DNA from: JARRON01 sp037383845
GTDB lineage: Bacteria; Pseudomonadota; Gammaproteobacteria; Steroidobacterales; XN24
Direction: 5' to 3'
NCBI GenBank assembly: GCA_037383845.1
Contig: JARRON010000006.1
Location: 34,130 to 98,129 of the forward strand
DNA: 64,000 nt
A program made the position numbers and the translations under genes. The notes under the pieces were generated by a model, which was not told the origin of the DNA, did no database searches, and saw nothing but the letters and a program-made list of their open reading frames with translations. Positions 8,691 to 15,696 of this stretch are shown here, one piece after another (position 1 is the stretch's first letter; each line of letters begins with the position of its first letter).

Positions 8691-8733
8691 AATGGCCGTG
8701 ATATCATCGCGCGCCTTTCGCAGGGCCCCGACC

Positions 8734-9975
8734 GTGACCTCCGCAGCCTCCCAGCCAGCCGCTACGCCTCTGGACTCGAAGTGGGTCCGGGGCCGCTTCA
8801 CCTGTCTCGACACGGGCTACGTCTTCATGGAAAACGCCGGCGGTTCCGTTCCGCTTGCGTCTGCCGTGAACCGGATTTCCGACTATCTCACGCGCTGCGC
8901 CGTGCAGGTGGGCGCCAGCTACGGACCGTCTGCGGAAGCCACTCGCCGTCTCGACCAGGCCCGCACCGAGCTTGCCAGCCTGTTCGCTACCGGTGGGGGC
9001 GCCGCTCCCGAAGACGCCCGCGTCGCCATCGGCGCTTCCACCACCAGCCTGTTCTCCCGGCTGGCCCGGGCGCTGGCGCCGTCGTTGTCCGCCGGTGACG
9101 AGGTGCTCGTTACCGACGCCGACCACGAAGCCAACATCGGTCCCTGGCTTCGGCTCGAAGCCCGGGGCGTCCGGGTCCGCACCTGGCGGATCAATCGCGA
9201 CACCCTCCGGCTGGAGCCGGAGGACCTCTCAGCAGCGCTCAGCGACCGTACCCGCCTGGTCTGCTTCACCCACGCCTCCAACGTGCTGGGGACAGTCACA
9301 GACGCCGCAGCGATCTGCCGTCGGGCCCGGGAGGCGGGCGCCATGACCTGCGTGGACGGCGTGGCTTTTGCGCCCCACCGCGCCGTGTCCGTGGATGCCC
9401 TGGGCGCGGACTGGTACGGGTTCAGCCTCTACAAGGTCTTCGGCCCGCACTGCGCCGTGCTGGCCGGCGCCGCGGATGCGACACAGCAACTGGCCAGCCT
9501 GAACCACGCCTGGATGAAGAATCCGTCACCCGCCACGCGGCTGGAACCCGGCGCATTTCCCTACGAGCTGGCCTGGGGCGCGGGGGCGGTGCCGGGCTAT
9601 CTGGCCGATCTGGCCCGTCATCACCAGGGCGACGACGCCTTTGCCGTGATCTCGGCGCATGAGTCGGCGCTGGTGGCGAGACTCCTGGAAGGGCTGGGCG
9701 CCTCGCCGCGGGTGAGGATCGTCGGTGACCGCAGCGCCGGCGCCGGGCGCCTGCCCACGGTGTCCTTCCTGGTGGACGGCCGGACCCCGGCAGAAATCGT
9801 CTCGGTCACGGACGCGGCCCGGATCGGCATTCGCGCCGGACACTTCTACGCGCCCCGGCTGCTGGAGGCCCTCGGCATCGCGCCGGATCCCGGCGTGATC
9901 CGGGTATCCCTTGCCCACTACAACACGCTCGAGGAAGTGGACCGGCTCCTGTCGGTCCTGGAGCCGCTGCTGTGA
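8734..9975 (+). CDS. Class V aminotransferase, cysteine-desulfurase-like (no catalytic Cys)
   Basis: A fold-type I PLP enzyme related to NifS/SufS proteins, of the kind usually annotated cysteine desulfurase-like. Visible features: VFMENAGGSVPL near the N terminus, the cofactor-contact region TDADHEANIGPWL, CVDGVAFAPH, and the Schiff-base lysine in SLYKVFGPH. Where SufS and CsdA have Arg-x-Gly-His-x-Cys, this protein reads RAGHFYAP, so the desulfurase cysteine is Tyr and true desulfurase activity is doubtful. GTG 8734 (413 residues) is preferred because the preceding 14 codons from ATG 8692 have no family similarity and overlap a TGaTATCAT extended -10. ATG 8692 remains possible. Its stop overlaps the GTG of darP, so the two are probably translated together. 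Confidence 0.82.
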   Translation: MTSAASQPAATPLDSKWVRGRFTCLDTGYVFMENAGGSVPLASAVNRISDYLTRCAVQVGASYGPSAEATRRLDQARTELASLFATGGGAAPEDARVAIGASTTSLFSRLARALAPSLSAGDEVLVTDADHEANIGPWLRLEARGVRVRTWRINRDTLRLEPEDLSAALSDRTRLVCFTHASNVLGTVTDAAAICRRAREAGAMTCVDGVAFAPHRAVSVDALGADWYGFSLYKVFGPHCAVLAGAADATQQLASLNHAWMKNPSPATRLEPGAFPYELAWGAGAVPGYLADLARHHQGDDAFAVISAHESALVARLLEGLGASPRVRIVGDRSAGAGRLPTVSFLVDGRTPAEIVSVTDAARIGIRAGHFYAPRLLEALGIAPDPGVIRVSLAHYNTLEEVDRLLSVLEPLL

Positions 9976-10484
9976 GCGGGCGCCGGCGCGACGACAGGCC
10001 CAGCCGGACGCGGCTGAAAAAGGAGGCGGGCGCCCTCCAGGAGCTGGGCGTGGCCCTGGCGGCGCTGCCGCCAGAAGCGCTGGACGAACTGGACCTGCCG
10101 GAGAAGCTGCGCCAGGCCCTGGATGAGCTCAGCGGGATTCGGAGCCACGGAGCGCTGCGCCGGCAGCGCCAGTATGTCGGCAGGCTGATGCGCGAGGTGG
10201 ACCCGGAACCCCTGCAGCGGGCCCTGGAAGCCGCCCGGCAGCCCGCGCGGGAGGAAGCCCGGCGATTCCGGGCTGCGGAGGACTGGCGGCAGCGCCTGCT
10301 GGAGGGCGGGGAAGAAGCACTGGAAGCCTTCCTCGCGGCCTGCCCCGCCGCGGACCGGAAGGCCCTCGCGCAAAGTATTGCGGAAGCCGCCGCCGGACGG
10401 TCGGGCGCGTCCCGGCGCCTGTTCCGCCGGGTACGGGAAGCCATGGACCACCGGGCGGGCCCCGCGAGCCCTGACGCTTGTTAG
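9972..10484 (+). CDS. darP: DarP/YjgA ribosome-assembly factor
   Basis: A 170-residue, highly charged, all-helical protein of the DUF615/YjgA family, which associates with late 50S assembly intermediates. Family hallmarks are SRTRLKKEAGALQELGVALAALP, LRQALDEL, RSHGALRRQRQYVGRLMREVD and a C-terminal RRLFRRVREA helix. The start is a GTG whose last two bases begin the upstream stop codon (GTGA), a translational-coupling arrangement. In many gammaproteobacteria this gene is directly divergent from pmbA. Here a class V aminotransferase has been inserted between them. Confidence 0.92.
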   Translation: MSGRRRDDRPSRTRLKKEAGALQELGVALAALPPEALDELDLPEKLRQALDELSGIRSHGALRRQRQYVGRLMREVDPEPLQRALEAARQPAREEARRFRAAEDWRQRLLEGGEEALEAFLAACPAADRKALAQSIAEAAAGRSGASRRLFRRVREAMDHRAGPASPDAC

Positions 10485-10493
10485 AATAATCCG

Positions 10494-10997
10494 ATGAAAC
10501 CCCTTGTCGGCGTCATCATGGGATCCCGCTCCGACTGGAGCACCATGGGCCACGCGGTAAACGCGCTCGAGGAACTCGGCGTGCCCGTGGAAACCCGGGT
10601 GGTATCGGCGCATCGAACGCCCGATCTGCTTTTCGAGTACTGCGCCTCGGCCCGGGACCGCGGCCTGGAGGTCATTGTCGCCGGCGCCGGCGGTGCCGCC
10701 CACCTGCCCGGCATGGCAGCCGCCAAGACCTCCCTGCCGGTGATTGGCGTACCGGTGCAGTCGAGGGCCCTGAACGGCCTGGACTCGCTGTTGTCCATCG
10801 TGCAGATGCCGGCGGGTATCCCCGTGGCCACGGTCGCCATCGGCAAGGCCGGGGCGACCAACGCGGGACTCCTGGCCGCGGCCATCGTGTCTGCCGGACG
10901 GCCCGCCATCCTGGAGGCGCTGGAGGATTTCCGCCGGCGGCAGACCCGCCGCGTGCTGGACGATCCTGACCCCCGGCAGGACCCGCCGGAACAATGA
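10494..10997 (+). CDS. purE: N5-carboxyaminoimidazole ribonucleotide mutase
   Basis: The enzyme converts N5-CAIR to CAIR in purine synthesis. The 167-residue protein contains the class I PurE signature: GSRSDWSTM at the N terminus, SAHRTPD with the catalytic histidine, and AGAGGAAHLPGM. A TAGAAT -10-like hexamer overlaps the darP stop at 10482-10487, so a transcript starting 7 bases after it would begin at or near the ATG and be nearly leaderless. Alternatively the gene is read through from darP. The stop overlaps the purK start (ATGA). Confidence 0.97.
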   Translation: MKPLVGVIMGSRSDWSTMGHAVNALEELGVPVETRVVSAHRTPDLLFEYCASARDRGLEVIVAGAGGAAHLPGMAAAKTSLPVIGVPVQSRALNGLDSLLSIVQMPAGIPVATVAIGKAGATNAGLLAAAIVSAGRPAILEALEDFRRRQTRRVLDDPDPRQDPPEQ

Positions 10998-12082
10998 AGG
11001 TCGGCATCATCGGCGCCGGCCAGCTGGGACGCATGCTGGCCCTGGCGGGACATCCCCTCGGGCTCGATTTCGTCTTCGTGGACACCAGCGCCGACGCCCC
11101 CGGGGCCCGGGTGGGCGCCCTCATCCCGGGACGCTTCGACGACCCCGCGGTCCTGGGCCGGCTGGCGGAAGCCTCCGACATCGTGACGTTCGACGTGGAG
11201 AACGTGCCCGAAGAGGCGGCCTGGACAGTTGCCGAGCGGGTGCCCTTCCTCCCGCCGCCCCCCGCCCTTGGCGCGGGCCAGGACCGGCTGGCGGAGAAGC
11301 GCCTGTTCCGGTCCCTGGATATCCCCGTAGCCGACTACGGGCCGGTGGACGGACCGGATGACCTGGCCGCTGCGCTGGAGCGGGTCGGCCTGCCCGCGGT
11401 GCTCAAAACCCGCCGGCTGGGATACGACGGACGAGGCCAGCAGATGCTGCAGCATCCCGGGGACGTCGAAGGCGCGTGGGAGCGGCTCGGCGGCGTGCCG
11501 GCCATCCTCGAGCGCTTCGTGCGCTTCGACCGGGAGCTGTCCCTCGTCGGGGTCCGTTCGGTTTCCGGCGAGACCGCCTTCTATCCGCTCTCGGAAAACA
11601 CCCACGCCGGCGGCATCCTGCGCCGGACCCGCGCGCCCTGGGAAGACCCGGCGCTGTATGATCTGGCCGTGGGCCACCTCTCTTCGCTGATGGATCATCT
11701 CGCCTACGCCGGCGTCCTGACCGTCGAGTTTTTTGCCGTCGGTAAAACCCTGTACGCCAACGAGATGGCGCCCAGGGTGCACAACTCCGGACACTGGACC
11801 ATCGAGGGTGCGGCGACGAGCCAGTTCGAGAACCACCTGCGGGCGATCCTGGACCTACCGCTGGGCTCCACCGAGCCCCTCGGCCATTCGGGCATGGTCA
11901 ACTTCATCAGCCGCATGCCGGCGGCGCGGGACGTCCTCGCCATACCTCACGCCCACCTGCACGACTACGTGAAGGCGCCCCGCCCGGGCCGCAAGCTGGG
12001 TCACTGCACCGTGGTGGCCAGGACGCCGGAAGCCCGGGACGGCGCGCTCGCCCAGGTGGAACACCTGATTTCAGAATCGTGA
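10994..12082 (+). CDS. purK: N5-carboxyaminoimidazole ribonucleotide synthase
   Basis: An ATP-grasp ligase that makes N5-CAIR from AIR, bicarbonate and ATP, supplying PurE. At 362 residues it is of normal length. Seen: KVGIIGAGQLGRMLALAGHPLG at the N terminus, the ATP-grasp loop PAVLKTRRLGYDGRGQ, ILERFVRFDRELSL, FFAVGKTLYANEMAPRVHNSGHWTIEG with metal-binding Glu and Asn, and TSQFENHLRAI. It overlaps purE by 4 bases, consistent with translational coupling of the two enzymes that share an unstable intermediate. Confidence 0.97.
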   Translation: MKVGIIGAGQLGRMLALAGHPLGLDFVFVDTSADAPGARVGALIPGRFDDPAVLGRLAEASDIVTFDVENVPEEAAWTVAERVPFLPPPPALGAGQDRLAEKRLFRSLDIPVADYGPVDGPDDLAAALERVGLPAVLKTRRLGYDGRGQQMLQHPGDVEGAWERLGGVPAILERFVRFDRELSLVGVRSVSGETAFYPLSENTHAGGILRRTRAPWEDPALYDLAVGHLSSLMDHLAYAGVLTVEFFAVGKTLYANEMAPRVHNSGHWTIEGAATSQFENHLRAILDLPLGSTEPLGHSGMVNFISRMPAARDVLAIPHAHLHDYVKAPRPGRKLGHCTVVARTPEARDGALAQVEHLISES

Positions 12083-12092
12083 ACCCCGGCGC

Positions 12093-12120
12093 TTGCGCGG
12101 GTCGTCTACGGCCTTATAGT
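12093..12120 (+). promoter_or_regulatory. Candidate sigma70 promoter for the ExeA-FHA gene
   Basis: TTGCGC (12093-12098) and TATAGT (12115-12120) are separated by 16 bases. The -10 matches at five of six positions, the -35 only at three. The predicted start lies about 38 bases before the ATG at 12165. It would make this gene independent of purEK. Confidence 0.35.
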
Positions 12121-12164
12121 GGCGGGCAGCAAGCGGGCGCAGGCGCGCCCCATGGCAACTGAAG

Positions 12165-13403
12165 ATGTACCTGGAGAACTTCGGCCTCAAAGAGCACCCC
12201 TTCCGGCTAAGCCCGGATCCCCGGTTCCTGTTCATGAGCCGACAGCACGCCCGTGCCCGCGCCTACATGGAGTCGACGGTCTGGTTCAGTGACGGCTTCG
12301 TGGTCATCACCGGCGAGATCGGCGCCGGCAAGACGACCCTGCTGGAGCAGTTCGTCTCGGAACTCGATGACTCAGTGGTAGTGGCCCGCCTTTCCCAGAC
12401 CCAGGTCACCGCCATCCAGTTTCTCCAGTCCCTGCTCGTGCAGCTGGGTATCCGCCCGTTCAACATGCGCAAGGCGGAACTGCTGGACACCCTGAACCAC
12501 CAGCTGCAGTCCGTGCTGGCCGAGGGGCGCCGGGTGGTCATCGTCGTCGACGAGGCCCAGAACCTGGACGCCACCGTGCTGGAGGAAATCCGCATGCTCT
12601 CCGACGTCGGCCCCGGCGGCGGTCGCGTGGTCAGCATCATTCTGGCGGGCCAGCCGGAGCTGCGGGACACGCTGGATTCTCCGGCCCTGGAGCAGCTGAC
12701 CCAGCGCACCCGGCTTCGCTTCCATCTGCAGGCCCTGTCGGAGGACGAAGCGGGCGCCTATATCCAGCACCGGCTGCATATCGCCGGCGCGGACCGGCTG
12801 GTCTTCGATCCCAAGACCTATCCCGTCGTCTACAAGTACACCGGCGGCGTTCCCCGCCTGATCAACACCCTCTGCGATACGGCCATGCTGGTGGCCTTCG
12901 GCGAGGAGAAGACCGTAGTGGGCGAGGAGGAAGTGCGGGAGGCGGTCAACGAGCTGCAATGGTCCGAGTACGCCAGCCAGACCAACCGCTTCCGCACCGG
13001 CCTTCCGCCGGAGCTGATCCACCGCGAGACCCTGGCGAGACTCTTTATCAGCCGGGGCGACGATCCGCCGAAGGAGCTCCCGCTGGCCCAGGGCCGGGTG
13101 ATCCTCGGGCGAACGTCGGACAACGACATCCAGCTGGAGAGCCGCTTCGTCAGTCGTCACCACGCACAGCTCACCATTTCGCCTCGGTCGGCCGTAGTGG
13201 AGGATCTCAACAGCACCAACGGGGTCTACCTGGACGGGCGCCGGATCCAGCGCCATACCCTGCGCGACGGCGAAAGCTTCACCATCGGGGACCACGAGCT
13301 GACCTACCGCATGGCGCCGGGCCCGACTCCCGCATCGCCTGCCGACGTGTACGGCGAGGACGAGGAACTTGCGGAAGAGGCGGACAGCGCTCCGGAGGAA
13401 TAA
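12165..13403 (+). CDS. ExeA/GspA-type AAA ATPase fused to a C-terminal FHA domain
   Basis: A 412-residue two-domain protein. Residues 1-270 match the ExeA/GspA ATPase: MYLENFGLKEHPFRLSPDP, Walker A GEIGAGKTT (50-58), Walker B VVIVVDEAQN (124-133) and the TGGVPRLINTLCD sensor region. ExeA normally helps place the type II secretion secretin through the peptidoglycan. Residues 312-382 form a forkhead-associated domain with the phosphothreonine-binding residues Gly-Arg (315-316), Ser-Arg-His (330-332) and Thr-Asn-Gly (351-353). An acidic low-complexity tail follows. In place of the membrane segment and peptidoglycan-binding domain of ExeA, the protein has the FHA domain. No exeB or other secretion gene is close. 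A role in assembling an envelope machine under Ser/Thr-kinase control is an inference. Confidence 0.9.
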   Translation: MYLENFGLKEHPFRLSPDPRFLFMSRQHARARAYMESTVWFSDGFVVITGEIGAGKTTLLEQFVSELDDSVVVARLSQTQVTAIQFLQSLLVQLGIRPFNMRKAELLDTLNHQLQSVLAEGRRVVIVVDEAQNLDATVLEEIRMLSDVGPGGGRVVSIILAGQPELRDTLDSPALEQLTQRTRLRFHLQALSEDEAGAYIQHRLHIAGADRLVFDPKTYPVVYKYTGGVPRLINTLCDTAMLVAFGEEKTVVGEEEVREAVNELQWSEYASQTNRFRTGLPPELIHRETLARLFISRGDDPPKELPLAQGRVILGRTSDNDIQLESRFVSRHHAQLTISPRSAVVEDLNSTNGVYLDGRRIQRHTLRDGESFTIGDHELTYRMAPGPTPASPADVYGEDEELAEEADSAPEE

Positions 13404-13409
13404 CCGGCC

Positions 13410-14852
13410 CTAGGCCGTACCGCCGACCGTCAGCGAATCCACCTTCAGGGTGGGCTGTCCGACGCCTACGGGCACGCTCTGGCCATCCTTCCCACAGACG
13501 CCGATCCCGGGATCGAGCCTGGCGTCGTTGCCCACCATGGAAACCCGGGTCAGCACGTCGGGCCCGTTGCCGATCAGGGTAGCGCCCTTCACCGGCGCGG
13601 TGATGCGCCCGCCCTCGATGAGATAGGCCTCGCTGGCGGAGAAGACGAACTTGCCGGAGGTGATGTCCACCTGGCCGCCGCCGAAGTTCACCGCGTAAAG
13701 ACCGCGGTCCACTGAGGCGATGATCTCCCTGGGATCATGGGGCCCGGCCAGCATGTAGGTGTTCGTCATCCGGGGCATGGGCAGGTGAGCGAAGCTCTCC
13801 CGCCGGCCGTTGCCCGTGGAGACGGCGCCCATGAGCCGGGCGTTGAGCTTGTCCTGCAGGTACCCTTTCAGCACGCCGTTCTCGATGAGGGTGGTGCACG
13901 AGGTGGGCGTGCCCTCGTCGTCCACCGACAGAGAGCCGCGCCGGCCCTCCAGGGTGCCGTCATCAACCACGGTGCACAGTGGCGAGGCCACCTGCTGCCC
14001 GATGCGGCCGGTGAAGGCAGACGTGCCGCGGCGGTTGAAATCGCCCTCCAGGCCGTGGCCGATGGCCTCGTGCAGCAGGACCCCTGGCCAGCCGGGGCCC
14101 AGCACCACGGGCATGGTGCCCGCCGGCGCGTCCACGGCTTCCAGGTTGACCAGCGCCTGCCGGGCGGCCTCGCGGGCATAGCCGAATGCCCTGTCCTCCT
14201 CGAGGAACCACTCATAGCCGAAGCGCCCGCCGCCGCCGGCATAGCCCTGTTCCCGGCGGCCGTCCTGTTCCGCGATCAGCGACACGTTCATACGGACGAG
14301 GGGCCGCACGTCCGCTGCCAGGGTTCCGTCACTGGCGGCCACCAGGATCACCTCGTGGGTGGCCGCCAGGGTGACTACGACCTCGCGGATGCGGGGATCC
14401 ACCGCCCGGGCGGCGGCGTCCACTTTCTCCAGCAGCGCGATCTTGGCCTCGTCCGCCAGGGTGGCGAGGGGATCCAGAGCGGGATACAGGGGCCGGGCGG
14501 CCGCGCCCTGCCACGCCTTCACCCGGCCCTGTCCGCCCTGCCGGGTGATGGCCCGGGCCGCCTCCGTGGCCGCATCCAGCGCCGGCAGGGCGATCTCGTC
14601 GGAATAGGCGAACCCGGTCTTCTCACCGCTCACCGCGCGCACGCCCGCGCCCTGCTCGATAGTGTGGGCGGCATCCTTCACGCGGCCGTCCTCGAGGGTC
14701 CAGGCCTCGTGTCGCAGGTTCTGGAAGTAGATGTCCGCCGCGTCCACGGCCCGGTGCATGACGTTGCCGAGCAGCCGATCCAGGTGCCGGTGTTCCAGCC
14801 CCGCCGGCGCAAGAATCCGGTCATCGGCCAGCTTCAGCAGTTCATCGGTCAT
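13410..14852 (-). CDS. tldD: Metalloprotease TldD
   Basis: This is the catalytic subunit of the TldD/TldE protease. The start at ATG 14852 (GAGGAAT 3 bases before) gives 480 residues, the normal length. The zinc-binding HEAIGHGLEGD motif sits mid-protein in VLLHEAIGH. The C-terminal half has FAHLPMPRMTNTYMLAGPHDPREIIASVDRGLYAVNFGGGQVD-type family segments, seen here in pieces. It ends 6 bases from the convergent ExeA-FHA gene, and its stop codon sits in the loop of a 5-base inverted repeat (13405-13417). It overlaps the upstream nitrilase gene by 11 bases. The partner PmbA is at 7303-8652. Confidence 0.96.
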   Translation of the reverse strand: MTDELLKLADDRILAPAGLEHRHLDRLLGNVMHRAVDAADIYFQNLRHEAWTLEDGRVKDAAHTIEQGAGVRAVSGEKTGFAYSDEIALPALDAATEAARAITRQGGQGRVKAWQGAAARPLYPALDPLATLADEAKIALLEKVDAAARAVDPRIREVVVTLAATHEVILVAASDGTLAADVRPLVRMNVSLIAEQDGRREQGYAGGGGRFGYEWFLEEDRAFGYAREAARQALVNLEAVDAPAGTMPVVLGPGWPGVLLHEAIGHGLEGDFNRRGTSAFTGRIGQQVASPLCTVVDDGTLEGRRGSLSVDDEGTPTSCTTLIENGVLKGYLQDKLNARLMGAVSTGNGRRESFAHLPMPRMTNTYMLAGPHDPREIIASVDRGLYAVNFGGGQVDITSGKFVFSASEAYLIEGGRITAPVKGATLIGNGPDVLTRVSMVGNDARLDPGIGVCGKDGQSVPVGVGQPTLKVDSLTVGGTA

Positions 14853-15696
14853 CTGATTCCTCCGTGGACATTTGGAACGCGCCCGGCGGCCGCCTGTGGG
14901 ACAGCGCCGGGAACCGCTGCCGGGCCGCGGCCTGGGCCTCCAGGTCCAGGTCCGCAACCACCACACCCGCGCCCTCAGGACGTCGGGCGAGCACCTCGCC
15001 CCAGTAGTTGACGATCATGGAGTCCCCCCAGGTGCGCCGGCCGCCCTCGTGGTGGCCCCACTGGGCGGCCGCCACCACGGCGCACAGGTTCTCCACGGCC
15101 CTCGCCCGCACCAGCACTTCCCAGTGGGCCTCACCCGTGGGGACCGTAAAGGCGGCAGGCAGGCTCAGGGCATCCAGGCCTCCCGCCGCCATCGCCCGGA
15201 ACATCTCCGGGAACCGCAAATCGTAACAGACAGCCAGACCCAGGCGACCCACGGGGGTGCCGGCGACGACCAGCTGCGTGCCGGGCGCGGTTCCCGCCGA
15301 CTCCCGGTAGCCCTCATCGCGCCCGGGGAGGGCCACGTCGAAAAGATGGATCTTGTCATACCGGGCCACGGCCCGGCCCTCAGGATCCCAGACCACGGAA
15401 GCCGCCCTGGGCAGCCGCTCGCCGGGCTCCCGTACCGCGATGGTCCCGCCGACGATCCAGAGTCCCAGGGACGCTGACTGGCGCGCCAGGAAATTCTGGG
15501 CCGGACCGTCGCCGGGCGCTTCCGCCACCGCCAGCCGGTCCCGCTCCCCGGCTCCGAGGAAAGCAAAATTCTCCGGAAGCACCGCCAGCGCCGCGCCCTC
15601 CCCTGCGGCGGCGGCCAGCAGCCGGCCCGCCTCCGCCAGGTTGGCGCTGACGTCCTGCCCGGAGCACATCTGGATGGCGGCCACGCGCACCGTCAC
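14842..15696 (-). CDS. Carbon-nitrogen hydrolase (nitrilase superfamily, Nit type)
   Basis: A 284-residue amidase of the nitrilase superfamily with the full Glu-Lys-Cys triad: Glu in AVLPENFAF, Lys in RYDKIHLFDV and Cys in AVCYDLRFPEMFR. The closest known group is the Nit1/Nit2 branch, which hydrolyses omega-amides including deaminated glutathione, so metabolite repair is the best guess. GTG 15696 is chosen because it overlaps the yhdP stop (GTGA) and yields MTVRVAAIQM, the typical start. The open frame continues far upstream inside yhdP but that part is antisense-like noise. The yhdP-nit-tldD order is conserved in pseudomonads and relatives. Confidence 0.92.
   Translation of the reverse strand: MTVRVAAIQMCSGQDVSANLAEAGRLLAAAAGEGAALAVLPENFAFLGAGERDRLAVAEAPGDGPAQNFLARQSASLGLWIVGGTIAVREPGERLPRAASVVWDPEGRAVARYDKIHLFDVALPGRDEGYRESAGTAPGTQLVVAGTPVGRLGLAVCYDLRFPEMFRAMAAGGLDALSLPAAFTVPTGEAHWEVLVRARAVENLCAVVAAAQWGHHEGGRRTWGDSMIVNYWGEVLARRPEGAGVVVADLDLEAQAAARQRFPALSHRRPPGAFQMSTEESDDR

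Noticed and set aside
13405..13417. Inverted repeat CGGCC-CTA-GGCCG at the tldD stop as a terminator
   Set aside because: The stem has only 5 pairs, no T run follows, and it includes the stop codon itself. It is probably chance.
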